64,000 nt of DNA from Ramlibacter tataouinensis (GTDB lineage: Bacteria; Pseudomonadota; Gammaproteobacteria; Burkholderiales; Burkholderiaceae_C): the NCBI RefSeq assembly GCF_027941915.1, contig NZ_CP116009.1, positions 2,108,001 through 2,172,000 of the forward strand, given 5' to 3'. Below the pieces are notes generated by a model. That model was not told where the DNA came from. It did not search any database and saw only the letters and a list, made by a program, of their open reading frames with translations. The position numbers were made by a program, and so were the translations under genes. This document shows, piece after piece, positions 55,257-63,731 of the stretch (position 1 is its first letter; each line of letters starts with the position of its first letter).

Positions 55257-55514
55257 ATGTCGATCATCGGAACCATCGTCGTCGGTTTCATCGTCGGGCT
55301 GCTGGCCCGCGCCCTCAAGCCCGGCGACGACAAGCTGGGGCTGGTCATGACCACCCTGCTGGGCATTGCCGGCGCCTTCCTCGCGCGCTACGCCGGCATG
55401 GCGCTGGGCTGGTACCGCGAGGGCGAGCCGGCCGGCTGGATCGCCTCCATCGTCGGCGCCATCGTGCTGCTGGTGATCTACGGCCTGGTGCGCGGCAGCT
55501 CGCGCCGCACCTGA
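55257..55514 (+). CDS. GlsB/YeaQ/YmgE family membrane protein
   Basis: 85 residues with three helices and the glycine-rich start IGTIVVGFIVGLLARALKPG plus the middle GIAGAFLARYAGMALGWY, typical of this stress-associated family. GGAGG lies 8 bp before ATG 55257. Function unknown in detail. Confidence 0.88.
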   Translation: MSIIGTIVVGFIVGLLARALKPGDDKLGLVMTTLLGIAGAFLARYAGMALGWYREGEPAGWIASIVGAIVLLVIYGLVRGSSRRT

Positions 55515-55568
55515 TCCCACCGTGGGCGGCCAGCCGCCGCGCAGCGGGCGGTTATCCTCGCCCGACCC

Positions 55569-56555
55569 ATGGGTGAATTCGAGCTGATCGACCGCTTCTT
55601 CCTGCGCCGCGGGCGGCCCGCCTCTGCGCAGGTGCCGCTGGGCGTCGGCGACGACTGCGCGCTGCTGGCGCCTTCGCCCGGCCACGAACTGGCGGTCTCG
55701 TGCGACATGCTGCTGGAAGGGCGGCACTTCCTGTCCACCGTGGACCCGCGGCGCCTGGGCCACAAGGCGCTGGCGGTCAACCTGAGCGACCTGGCCGCCT
55801 GCGGCGCTCGGCCGCTCGCCTTCACGCTGGCGCTGGCGCTGCCGGCGGCCGACGAGGCCTGGCTGGCGGCGTTCTCGCAGGGCCTGTTCGCGCTGGCCGA
55901 TGCCCATGGCTGCGAGTTGGCCGGGGGCGACACCACGCGCGGCCCGCTGGCCATCTGCATCACGGTGTTCGGCGAGGTGCCGCGCGGGCAGGCGCTGCTG
56001 CGCTCGGGCGCGCGCGCCGGCGACGACGTCTGGGTCAGCGGCTCGCTCGGCGATGCGCGGCTGGCGCTCGAGGTGTTCCGCGGCACGCTGTCGCTGCCGC
56101 CGGCGCTGTTCGAACCGGCGCGCGAGCGCATGGAGCGGCCCACGCCCCGCGTGGCGCTGGGGCAGGCGCTGCGCGGCATCGCGAGCGCCGCGATCGACGT
56201 CAGCGACGGGCTGCTGGGCGACCTGGGCCACCTGCTGCGGCGCTCCGGCGCCGGCGCCACCCTCGAGGCGGCGGCCGCCCTGGAACTGCTGGCCGTGCGC
56301 CGGCCGGCCGCGGCCGCCGGGAGCCTGCCGGACCCGCAAGTCCAGCTGGACTGCGTGCTGGCCGGCGGCGACGACTACGAACTGGCCTTCACCGCGCCGC
56401 CCCAGCACCGCGCCGCCGTGGAAGCCGCGGGCGCGGCCAGCGGCACGCCGGTCACCCGCATCGGCCGCGTCGATGCCGAGCCCGGCCTGCGCCTGCTCGA
56501 TGCCGCCGGCCAAGCGCTCGAGCGCCCCTTGCGCTCCTACGACCATTTCGCCTGA
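55569..56555 (+). CDS. thiL: Thiamine-monophosphate kinase
   Basis: 328 residues, AIR synthase-like fold. GEFELIDRFF at the start, GDDCALLAPSPGHELAVSCDML, AVNLSDLAACGARPL and AIDVSDGLLGDLGHLL carry the nucleotide and Mg-binding acids. Phosphorylates thiamine monophosphate to the diphosphate. In many relatives it precedes pgpA; here a nuclease gene lies between them. Confidence 0.97.
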   Translation: MGEFELIDRFFLRRGRPASAQVPLGVGDDCALLAPSPGHELAVSCDMLLEGRHFLSTVDPRRLGHKALAVNLSDLAACGARPLAFTLALALPAADEAWLAAFSQGLFALADAHGCELAGGDTTRGPLAICITVFGEVPRGQALLRSGARAGDDVWVSGSLGDARLALEVFRGTLSLPPALFEPARERMERPTPRVALGQALRGIASAAIDVSDGLLGDLGHLLRRSGAGATLEAAAALELLAVRRPAAAAGSLPDPQVQLDCVLAGGDDYELAFTAPPQHRAAVEAAGAASGTPVTRIGRVDAEPGLRLLDAAGQALERPLRSYDHFA

Positions 56556-56604
56556 AGGCCGCGCCTGTCCGCGCCCGCGGCAGGCAGGCCGTTGTGGAAG
56601 GCAC

Positions 56605-57105
56605 ATGCTGCACCGCCTGCTGCTCCTCGCCGCCCTCTGGCTGCCGCTGGCGGCGCTGCCGCAGCCGCGCAGCTACCTGGCCACCGTGGTCCACGTCACC
56701 GACGGCGACACGGTCTGGGTGCGCCCTTCCTGGGGCGGGCCGGCCATCCAGGTGCGCATCCAGGGCATCGACGCGCCCGAGTCCTGCCAGCGCTTCGGCC
56801 TGCAGGCGCGGATGGCGCTGCAGCAGCGCCTGCTGCGCCAGCCGGTGCGGGTCGACGAGCGCGGCCGCGACGACTACCGGCGCACGCTGGCGCGCCTGCA
56901 GTGGTCGGGGCACGACGTGGGCAGCTGGCTGGTGTTCAGCGGGCTGGCCTGGTCCTATCGCTACCGGCGCGATCCCGGCCCCTACGCCGGCCTACAGGCG
57001 CAGGCGCGCCAGGCCCGCCGCGGGCTGTGGAGCGACAGCCAACCCGTCGAGCCGGCGCGGTTTCGCAAGCTGCACGGCCCCTGCGCGCCGCCCGACCCGC
57101 GCTGA
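56605..57105 (+). CDS. Secreted SNase-like thermonuclease
   Basis: 166 residues: signal peptide about 1-18 (LLLLAALWLPLAALPQ), then an OB-fold nuclease domain with VVHVTDGDTVWV, IQGIDAPES and DDYRRTLARLQW, holding the conserved Asp, Arg and Glu set of staphylococcal-nuclease homologues. Probably a periplasmic or secreted nuclease. It sits 49 bp after thiL and 36 bp before pgpA. Confidence 0.9.
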   Translation: MLHRLLLLAALWLPLAALPQPRSYLATVVHVTDGDTVWVRPSWGGPAIQVRIQGIDAPESCQRFGLQARMALQQRLLRQPVRVDERGRDDYRRTLARLQWSGHDVGSWLVFSGLAWSYRYRRDPGPYAGLQAQARQARRGLWSDSQPVEPARFRKLHGPCAPPDPR

Positions 57106-57141
57106 GCGCAGGCGCCACCGGCCCCCGCTACCATTGGCCGC

Positions 57142-57699
57142 ATGAGCGTGCCGCTGCCTTCGTCCCTGGAAGCACCCCTGCGAACCGTGGGCGGGCGACC
57201 CAGCGCGCACTTCATGTTGTCGCACCCAGCCCATCTCATCGCACTGGGATTCGGCTGCGGGCTCAGCCCGGTGGCCCCCGGCACCGTCGGCACGCTGTGG
57301 GCCTGGGTCTCGTTCGGCGTGCTGCAGGCCTGGCTGTCGCCGGCCGCGCTCGGCTGGGCGGTGCTGGCCAGCGTGCCGGTGGGCTGGTGGGCCAGCACCG
57401 TCACCGCGCGCAGCCTGGGCGTGGCCGACCCCGGCGCCATCGTGGTCGACGAGATCATGTCGTTCTGGCTGGTGCTGTGGCTGCTGACGCCGGCCGGCTG
57501 GCTGGCGCAGCTGCTCGCGTTCGCACTGTTCCGATACTTCGACGCGGCCAAGCCCGGTCCGGTCGGCTGGGCCGACCGCCTGTTCCATGGCTTTGGCTGG
57601 CGCGGCGGGCTCGGCGTGATCGTCGACGACCTGGTCGCCGCCTTCTGCACGCTGCTGGTGCTGGCCCTGGGGGTTCGATTCGCATGGATGCTCGCCTGA
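57142..57699 (+). CDS. pgpA: Phosphatidylglycerophosphatase A
   Basis: 185 residues with several membrane helices. HPAHLIALGFGCGLSPVAPGTVGTL, DPGAIVVDEIM and RYFDAAKPGPVGWADR are the PgpA signature regions. Dephosphorylates phosphatidylglycerophosphate in phospholipid synthesis. A later start at the MLSHPAHL Met is possible. The 3' end overlaps pncC by 16 bp. Confidence 0.96.
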   Translation: MSVPLPSSLEAPLRTVGGRPSAHFMLSHPAHLIALGFGCGLSPVAPGTVGTLWAWVSFGVLQAWLSPAALGWAVLASVPVGWWASTVTARSLGVADPGAIVVDEIMSFWLVLWLLTPAGWLAQLLAFALFRYFDAAKPGPVGWADRLFHGFGWRGGLGVIVDDLVAAFCTLLVLALGVRFAWMLA

Positions 57700-58172
57700 A
57701 CGCCTTGTGCGAGGAACTGGCGCAGGTTTTGCGCGGCCGCGGCTGGATGCTGGCCAGCGCCGAGAGCTGCACCGGCGGCCTGATCGCCGCCGCCTGCACC
57801 GCGCTGCCGGGCTCGAGCAACTGGTTCGAACGGGGCTTCGTCACCTACTCCAACGCGGCCAAGACCGAGCTGCTGGGCGTGGACGAGCAGGCCATCGCCA
57901 GCCACGGCGCGGTCAGCGAAGTGGTGGCGCGCGCCATGGCGTTCGGCGCCCTGCGCCGCTCGCGCGCGCAGGCGGCGGTCGCGGTCACCGGCATCGCCGG
58001 GCCGGACGGCGGCAGCGCCGACAAGCCGGTCGGCACCGTCTGGTTCGGCTTCTCGGTGGACGGCCACCTGTCGAGCGAGACCGTCCGGTTCGACGGCGAT
58101 CGACAAGCCATCCGGGAAGCCACCGTGCAGCATGCACTCGCGCGCCTGCTGGCGCTGCTCCAGGGAGCCTGA
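57684..58172 (+). CDS. pncC: Nicotinamide-nucleotide amidase (CinA C-terminal type)
   Basis: 162 residues. LASAESCTGGLIAAACT, SNWFERGFVTYSNAAKTELLGV and GIAGPDGGSADKPVGTVW are the CinA-C motifs. Deamidates NMN in the pyridine nucleotide cycle. It stands alone, without the N-terminal MoaB-like domain of full CinA. The start is inside the end of pgpA, so the pair is translationally coupled. Confidence 0.95.
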   Translation: MDARLNALCEELAQVLRGRGWMLASAESCTGGLIAAACTALPGSSNWFERGFVTYSNAAKTELLGVDEQAIASHGAVSEVVARAMAFGALRRSRAQAAVAVTGIAGPDGGSADKPVGTVWFGFSVDGHLSSETVRFDGDRQAIREATVQHALARLLALLQGA

Positions 58173-58173
58173 C

Positions 58174-59037
58174 ATGAACGAACCCGACGCAATTGGCCAA
58201 AACAGCGGACGCGCCCTGGCATCGCAGCACGACAAGGCGCAGCGAATGGTGCAACTGCATGCGCAACCGGGCTGCTTCGTGATCCCGAACTTCTGGGACG
58301 TGGGCTCGGCCCGGCTGCTGGAGTCGCTGGGCTTCCAGGCGCTCGCCAGCAGCAGCGCCGGCTTCGCCTTCTCGCGCGGGCTGCCCGACATGGGCGTGAC
58401 GCGCCAGGCCAAGCTGCAGCACCTGCGCGAGGTCTGCGCCGCCACTTCGCTGCCGGTCAGCGCCGACCTGCAGAACGGCTTCGGCCACCGGCCGGAAGAC
58501 GCGGCCGAAACCATCCGCCTGGCGGCGCAAGCGGGCGTGGTCGGCGGCTCGATCGAGGACTGCCGCGGACCGGTGGACGACCCGATCTACGAGCTGTCGC
58601 TGGCGCGCGAGCGCGTGCAGGCCGCGGCCGAGGCGGCCCGCGCGCTGCCGTTCCCGTTCACCCTGACCGCCCGTGCCGAGAACCACCTGTGGGGGCGCGA
58701 CGACCTGGACGACACGATCCGCCGGCTGCAGGCCTACGAAGCCGCCGGCGCCGACGTGCTGTTCGCCCCGGGACTGAAGACGGCCGGGCAGATCCGCGCC
58801 GTGCTGGCGGCCGTGACCAAGCCGGTCAACGTGATCATGGGCGCGCCCGGCATGGGGCTGGACCTCGCGCAGCTGCAGGCGATGGGCGTGCGCCGCATCA
58901 GCGTGGGCGGCTCGCTGGCGCGCACCGCCTATGCCGCGCTGCTGGCGGCCGGCCGCGAGATGCGCGACCAGGGCACCTTCGGCTATGCGCGCGAGGTGCC
59001 GTCCACCGACTGGTTCAACGACGCCTTCGGCGGCTGA
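58174..59037 (+). CDS. Isocitrate lyase/PEP mutase family protein
   Basis: 287 residues, TIM barrel. PNFWDVGSARLLESLGF, ALASSSAGFAFSRGLPD, VSADLQNGFG with the metal-binding acids, SIEDC and TARAEN resemble the carboxyvinyl-carboxyphosphonate phosphorylmutase group. The KKCGH-type catalytic loop of isocitrate lyase is not visible, so the reaction is uncertain. GGGAG lies 6 bp before ATG 58174, 1 bp after the pncC stop. The 3' end overlaps the convergent PIN gene by 55 bp. Confidence 0.88.
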   Translation: MNEPDAIGQNSGRALASQHDKAQRMVQLHAQPGCFVIPNFWDVGSARLLESLGFQALASSSAGFAFSRGLPDMGVTRQAKLQHLREVCAATSLPVSADLQNGFGHRPEDAAETIRLAAQAGVVGGSIEDCRGPVDDPIYELSLARERVQAAAEAARALPFPFTLTARAENHLWGRDDLDDTIRRLQAYEAAGADVLFAPGLKTAGQIRAVLAAVTKPVNVIMGAPGMGLDLAQLQAMGVRRISVGGSLARTAYAALLAAGREMRDQGTFGYAREVPSTDWFNDAFGG

Positions 59038-59456
59038 TCGCCGCCGGCCCGGCCCAGGGCCGGTGCGGCGTGCACGCCCAGTTGCGCCAGCCGCCGGGCC
59101 AGCGCCAGCACCGCCCGGTCCTTGCTCAGCAGCGTGCAGCGCTGCTGCACCGCCAGGTCGATGAACATCTGGTCGTCGGGGTCGCGGCAGCACAGTGGCG
59201 CCCGCGGCGCCGCCGGCAGCGGCTGCGCGTACCGGTCGAAAGCGGCGAGCACGTCGTGCGGCGCCACCCGCGTGTTGGCCAGCCAGGGCACCAGCTGCGG
59301 ATAGTCCAGCACCCGCTGCAGTTCCTCGCGCATGGCCGCCGTGGCCAGCCAGTGCAGTTGCCCGGCGACCAATCCGTCATGCAGCGGCCGTGCGGCCGGG
59401 TCGCCGAACAGGAAGGCGTCCAGCACGATGTTGGTGTCAAGCACCAGCCGCTGCAT
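58983..59456 (-). CDS. PIN-domain ribonuclease, putative toxin
   Basis: 157 residues. The acidic set of PIN nucleases is visible: D7 in LVLDTNIVLDAF, E44/E45 in MREELQRVL, D94/D95 in RDPDDQMFIDLA and D113 in LLSKDRAVL, as in the toxin-type PIN group (COG1569-like). ATG 59456 lies inside the last 20 bp of the THUMP methyltransferase gene. No small antitoxin gene is next to it. Its last 55 bp are antisense to the end of the PEP mutase-like gene. Confidence 0.85.
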   Translation of the reverse strand: MQRLVLDTNIVLDAFLFGDPAARPLHDGLVAGQLHWLATAAMREELQRVLDYPQLVPWLANTRVAPHDVLAAFDRYAQPLPAAPRAPLCCRDPDDQMFIDLAVQQRCTLLSKDRAVLALARRLAQLGVHAAPALGRAGGDQPPKASLNQSVDGTSRA

Positions 59457-60660
59457 CGCCTTCCTTCGCCCGGGCCGAACCGGCCACCATGTCGAAGCGG
59501 AACAGCCGGCACTCGATCGGGCCGTTCCACAGGGGCACGCGGCGCGATTCCTTCAGCCGCATGCGCGAGGGCAGCTTCAGGTCCGGTGTCAGCACCCAGG
59601 CCGTCCAGCCGGCGTAGTGCCGCTTCCAGTGCGCCGCCAGCGCCGCGAAGAAGTCCTGGCCATCCTCGGCCTGCGGCCGCTCGCGCCCGCGCTGGGCCCG
59701 GCCGGCCACGCCGGCGGTCTCGATGCGCTCGCCGTAGGGCGGGTTGAGCAGCATCAGCCCGGGCGCCTCGCACGGCGGCAGGCGCTGCAGCGCATCGCCG
59801 CCGCGCAACTCGATGGCGGCGGCGACGCCGGCGCGCTCGGCGTTGCGGCGCGCGAAATCGACCATGCGGAAGGCGACGTCGCTGCCGAACACGGGCGCGG
59901 TGGCCGGGTGCTGCGCGGCCCGCGCCTCATCCTTCAGCTGCTGCCAGACGTGCGGCTGGAACGGCAGCAGGCGCTCGAAGCCGAAGCGCCGCAGGCTGCC
60001 CGGCGCGATGCCGCAGGCCAGCTGCGCCGCCTCGATCGCCACCGTGCCACTGCCGCAGCAGGGGTCGTACAGCGGCCGGTCGGCCTGCCAGCCGCTGGCG
60101 GCGATCATGGCGGCCGCCAGCGTCTCCTTCAACGGCGCCTCGCCCTTGTCCTCGCGCCAGCCGCGCTTGAACAGCGGCTCGCCGCTGGTGTCGATGTAGA
60201 GCGTGCAGTGGCTGGCCGTGAGGTGCGCGAACAGGCGCACATCGGGCCGCTGCGTGTCCACGTCCGGCCGGCTGCCGGCCTTGGCGCGGAACCGGTCGGC
60301 CACCGCGTCCTTGATCTTCAGCGCGGCGAAATTGAGGCTCTTGAGCGGGCTGTGCTGCGCCGTGATCTCCACCTTGAAGCTCTGGCGCGGCGTGAACCAG
60401 GCCTCCCAGCCGACCACCGCCGCGGCTTCGTACAGGTCGGGCTCGGATCGGTAGGGGGTGTGCGACAGCTGCACCAGCACGCGCTGCGCCAGCCGGCTGT
60501 GCAGGTTCAGCCGCAGCGCCTCGCGCCAGCCGCTGCGCGCGATCACGCCGCCGCGTCCGACCAGCAGGTCCTCGCCAACCAGTCCGGTCAGTGCATGCAC
60601 CTCGTCGGCCAGCAAGTCCTCGACACCTGCCGCGCAGGGCAGGAACAATTGAAGGTTCAT
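59437..60660 (-). CDS. THUMP-domain rRNA methyltransferase (RlmL N-terminal type)
   Basis: 407 residues: an N-terminal ferredoxin-like and THUMP region (about 1-160), then a methyltransferase domain with DPCCGSGTVAIEAAQLACGIAPG (motif I) and LLNPPYGERI (catalytic NPPY). This equals the N-terminal half of E. coli RlmL, which makes m2G2445 in 23S rRNA; RlmK is not fused. The start is 3 bp after the rpoN stop, and the 3' end overlaps the PIN gene. Confidence 0.92.
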   Translation of the reverse strand: MNLQLFLPCAAGVEDLLADEVHALTGLVGEDLLVGRGGVIARSGWREALRLNLHSRLAQRVLVQLSHTPYRSEPDLYEAAAVVGWEAWFTPRQSFKVEITAQHSPLKSLNFAALKIKDAVADRFRAKAGSRPDVDTQRPDVRLFAHLTASHCTLYIDTSGEPLFKRGWREDKGEAPLKETLAAAMIAASGWQADRPLYDPCCGSGTVAIEAAQLACGIAPGSLRRFGFERLLPFQPHVWQQLKDEARAAQHPATAPVFGSDVAFRMVDFARRNAERAGVAAAIELRGGDALQRLPPCEAPGLMLLNPPYGERIETAGVAGRAQRGRERPQAEDGQDFFAALAAHWKRHYAGWTAWVLTPDLKLPSRMRLKESRRVPLWNGPIECRLFRFDMVAGSARAKEGDAAAGA

Positions 60661-60663
60661 GGG

Positions 60664-62196
60664 TTACAGCGCCTTGCGCAGGTTGGCGGGCGCGATTCGC
60701 AGCGCCTCGCGGTACTTGGCCACCGTACGGCGCGCGCACTCGATGCCCTGCTCCTTGAGCATGTCCGAAATGCGGCTGTCCGACAGCGGCCGGGCGGCGT
60801 CCTCGGCGGCCACCAGCTGCCGGATCAGGGCCCGCACCGCCGTCGACGAAGCGTTGCCGCCGGTCTCGGTGCCCAGGGCGGAGCCGAAGAAGTACTTGAG
60901 CTCGAAGGTGCCCAGCGGGGTGGCCATGTACTTGGCGGTGGTCACGCGCGAGATGGTGGATTCGTGCAGCCCCAGCTCGTCGGCGATCTCGCGCAGCACC
61001 AGCGGGCGCATGGCCAGTTCGCCGTGCACGAAGAAGTTCTTCTGCCGCTCGACGATCGCGGTGGACACCCGCAGGATGGTGTCGAAGCGCTGCTGGATGT
61101 TCCGGATGAACCAGCGCGCCTCCTGCAGCCGCTGCTGCAGCGCCTGGTGGCCCTCGCCGCGATGGGCCTTGAGCGCGCCGGCATAGGCGTCGTGCACCCG
61201 CAGGCGCGGCAGCACGTCGGGGTTGAGCTGCACCCGGAAGCGGAACGGGCTGCCGGCCGCGGCCGGGCTGACCAGCACGTCGGGCACCACGATGTTGCGC
61301 TCGACGTCGGCGAAGCGGCGGCCCGGCTTGGGTTCGAGCCGGGTGACCAGCGCGATGCCGGCCTTGACCTGTGCCTCGGACAGACCGCACAACTGCGCCA
61401 GGCGCCGGACGTCGCGCCGCGCCAGCAGGTCCATCGGCTGGGCGCAGAGCGCCAGCGCGGCATCGCAGGCCTCGGGGTCGGCGATCTCGCCGCGCCGGGC
61501 CTGCAGTTGCAGCTGCAGGCATTCGGCCAGCGAACGGGCACCCACGCCGGGTGGATCGAGGTGCTGCAGCAGGCGCAGCGCCACCGTGAAGCGGTGGACC
61601 AGCTCTTCCTGCTGCGGCAGGTCGCCGGGCGCCAGGGCCGCGGCCAGGGCTTCGGGCGGATCCTCCAGGTAGCCGTCATCGTCGAGCGACTCGATCAGGA
61701 AGCGCAGCGCCGCCTGGTCCTCCGGCGCCAGCCGCAGCAGCAGCGCCTGCCGGTGCAGGTGGTCCTGCAGCGACTCGTGCCGGCGCGCCAGCTCGATCGC
61801 GTCGCCGCCGTCCTCGCCGCCAGCATCATTGCGGCGCGCGGGCGCCTCGCCACCCCACTCGCCATCGTCGGGCACCAGCTCGATGCTGCCGTCGCCATCC
61901 CAGTCGTGCGGTTGCGCCGTCTCCGCGTCGCCGACCGGCGCGGCATCCAGCGCGGCGGCCTCGTACGCCGCCTCTTCGCGCTCGGTCGCCGGTGGCGGGG
62001 TGTCGGCCTGCGCGATCCCGAATTCCTCGCGCGGCGCCTCCTCGGGCGCGACTTCGAGGAACGGGTTGTCGCCGAGCATCTGCTCGACCTCCTGGGCCAG
62101 CTCGAGCGTGGAAAGCTGCAGCAGGCGGATCGACTGCTGCAGCTGCGGCGTCAGCGCGAGGTGCTGCGAGACCCGAAGCGACAGCCCCTGCTTCAT
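60664..62196 (-). CDS. rpoN: RNA polymerase sigma-54 factor
   Basis: 510 residues. Region I glutamine-rich start (MKQGLSLRVSQHLALTPQLQQSIRLLQLST), acidic region II (about 60-150), core-binding region III, HTH, and the RpoN box ARRTVAKYRE near 487. Sigma-54 needs AAA+ activators for transcription. It lies 22 bp downstream of lptB, as in many proteobacteria; hpf and ptsN do not follow here. Confidence 0.98.
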   Translation of the reverse strand: MKQGLSLRVSQHLALTPQLQQSIRLLQLSTLELAQEVEQMLGDNPFLEVAPEEAPREEFGIAQADTPPPATEREEAAYEAAALDAAPVGDAETAQPHDWDGDGSIELVPDDGEWGGEAPARRNDAGGEDGGDAIELARRHESLQDHLHRQALLLRLAPEDQAALRFLIESLDDDGYLEDPPEALAAALAPGDLPQQEELVHRFTVALRLLQHLDPPGVGARSLAECLQLQLQARRGEIADPEACDAALALCAQPMDLLARRDVRRLAQLCGLSEAQVKAGIALVTRLEPKPGRRFADVERNIVVPDVLVSPAAAGSPFRFRVQLNPDVLPRLRVHDAYAGALKAHRGEGHQALQQRLQEARWFIRNIQQRFDTILRVSTAIVERQKNFFVHGELAMRPLVLREIADELGLHESTISRVTTAKYMATPLGTFELKYFFGSALGTETGGNASSTAVRALIRQLVAAEDAARPLSDSRISDMLKEQGIECARRTVAKYREALRIAPANLRKAL

Positions 62197-62218
62197 GGGT
62201 GCCCCCGGCGCGCCATGG

Positions 62219-63013
62219 CTACATTCGGAAGTGCTCGCCGAGGTAGACCCGGCGCACGTCGGCGTTGTCGACGATCTCCGAAGGCGTGCCCTGCGCCAGC
62301 ACCTCGCCCTCGCTGATGATGTAGGCGTGGTCGCAGATGCCCAGCGTCTCGCGCACGTTGTGGTCGGTGATCAGCACGCCGATGCCGCGCGACTTGAGGA
62401 AACCGATGATGCGCTGGATCTCGATGACGGCGATCGGGTCGATGCCGGCGAACGGCTCGTCCAGCAGGATGAAGCGCGGCTGGGTGGCCAGCGCCCGCGC
62501 GATCTCGACCCGGCGGCGCTCGCCGCCGGACAGCGCCGGTGCCGGCGAGTCGCGCAGGTGGTCGACCCGCAGGTCCTGCAGCAGCGCGCTCAGGCGCTCC
62601 TCGATCGCCTCCGGCGCCAGCGGCTGGCCGTCCGGGCCGCGCTGCAGCTCCAGCACCGCGCGCACGTTCTCCGCCACGTTGAGCTTGCGGAAGATCGATG
62701 CCTCCTGCGGCAGGTAGGACAGGCCCAGCCGCGAGCGCCGGTGGATCGGCATGTGCTCCACGGCCCGGCCATCGATCGAGATCTCGCCGGCATCGGCGCG
62801 CACCAGGCCGACGATCATGTAGAAGGAGGTGGTCTTGCCGGCGCCGTTCGGGCCCAGCAGGCCGACCACCTCGCCGTTGTCCACGCCCAGCGACACGTCC
62901 TTGACCACCGCCCGGCTGCCGTAGGTCTTGCGCAGGTGGCGCGCCTCCAGCCGGCTGCGCCCGGCCGGCACCTGCGGCGTGGCCAGCGCCGCTTCGGCCA
63001 GGTCCATCTTCAC
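62219..63013 (-). CDS. lptB: LPS export ABC transporter ATP-binding protein
   Basis: 264 residues. Walker [11 protein letters not shown]-loop [11 protein letters not shown], signature [15 protein letters not shown], Walker [14 protein letters not shown] and switch His in [10 protein letters not shown]. Powers LPS extraction with LptFG. GTG 63013 overlaps the lptA stop (GTGA) and has GGGGA 6 bp upstream; an ATG two codons later is the alternative. An N-terminal extension of about 20 residues precedes the ABC fold. Confidence 0.97.
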   Translation of the reverse strand: MKMDLAEAALATPQVPAGRSRLEARHLRKTYGSRAVVKDVSLGVDNGEVVGLLGPNGAGKTTSFYMIVGLVRADAGEISIDGRAVEHMPIHRRSRLGLSYLPQEASIFRKLNVAENVRAVLELQRGPDGQPLAPEAIEERLSALLQDLRVDHLRDSPAPALSGGERRRVEIARALATQPRFILLDEPFAGIDPIAVIEIQRIIGFLKSRGIGVLITDHNVRETLGICDHAYIISEGEVLAQGTPSEIVDNADVRRVYLGEHFRM

Positions 63014-63621
63014 CGCGCGTCCCCGCGCAGCGTCGTGCTCGGCCGCAGCTGGGCCGGCGGTGCGGCCGGCCGGGCGCCGGCCGCCGGCGCCGAGGCCGCA
63101 TCGCGCGGCGCCAGCACCGCGCGCACGCGGCCACCGGGCGTGGGCGAGCTCGGGCCGCCGTCGACGGTGAACACGTCGGTGGTGTTGTCGTAGGTGATCA
63201 GGCTGCCGCTGGTCTCGTCGGCCAGGGTGGCGCCGCGGTAGCGCCGCATCTCGGCGCGGCGGATGAACTTGACGCGATCGGCCTTGCCGTCGTACTCGAT
63301 CACCTCGCCTTCGCCCTCGATGTACTCGTCGACCCCCTCGCGCTTCTGGCGGAAGAAGGCCCGCTCGCCCGGCGCCGCCGTCACCACGCCGTGCTGGTAG
63401 CCCTCGGGGTCCTGCCGCACGTCGACTCGCGCGCCCCGGACCAGGATGGTGCCCTTGGTCAGCACCACCCGGCCGGTGAACACGCTGGTCTGGTTCAGGT
63501 CGTCGTAGCGCAGCGCGTCGGCCTCGACGTTCATGGGCTGGTTGCGGTCGGCCCGTTCCGCATGGACCGGCAGCGCCAGGGCGCTCAGCGCGACGACAAG
63601 GGCGGGAAGAAGGATCTTCAT
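63010..63621 (-). CDS. lptA: LPS transport periplasmic protein LptA
   Basis: 203 residues: signal peptide about 1-21 ([21 protein letters not shown]), then the OstA-like beta-jellyroll ([33 protein letters not shown]) and an Ala/Pro-rich tail. Bridges the periplasm for LPS. ATG 63621 gives a clean signal peptide but has no clear ribosome site; an upstream Met at 63645 is possible. Coupled to lptB by GTGA. Confidence 0.93.
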   Translation of the reverse strand: MKILLPALVVALSALALPVHAERADRNQPMNVEADALRYDDLNQTSVFTGRVVLTKGTILVRGARVDVRQDPEGYQHGVVTAAPGERAFFRQKREGVDEYIEGEGEVIEYDGKADRVKFIRRAEMRRYRGATLADETSGSLITYDNTTDVFTVDGGPSSPTPGGRVRAVLAPRDAASAPAAGARPAAPPAQLRPSTTLRGDAR

Positions 63622-63684
63622 AAAGGCACGAATCTTGCTGGCCATTGTACGGGCGACCTTGGCCGGGTTCCGCCACAAACGAAA

Positions 63685-63702
63685 GGCCCGCCGAAGCGGG
63701 CC
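63685..63702 (-). terminator. Rho-independent terminator after dsbA
   Basis: A 7-bp GGCCCGC/GCGGGCC stem with a 4-base loop. On the minus strand it is followed by TTTCGTTTG. It lies 30 bp beyond the dsbA stop and before lptA, ending the upstream transcript. Confidence 0.75.
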
Positions 63703-63731
63703 GGTGCGGCGGACAGGCAGGCGCCGGCCGA

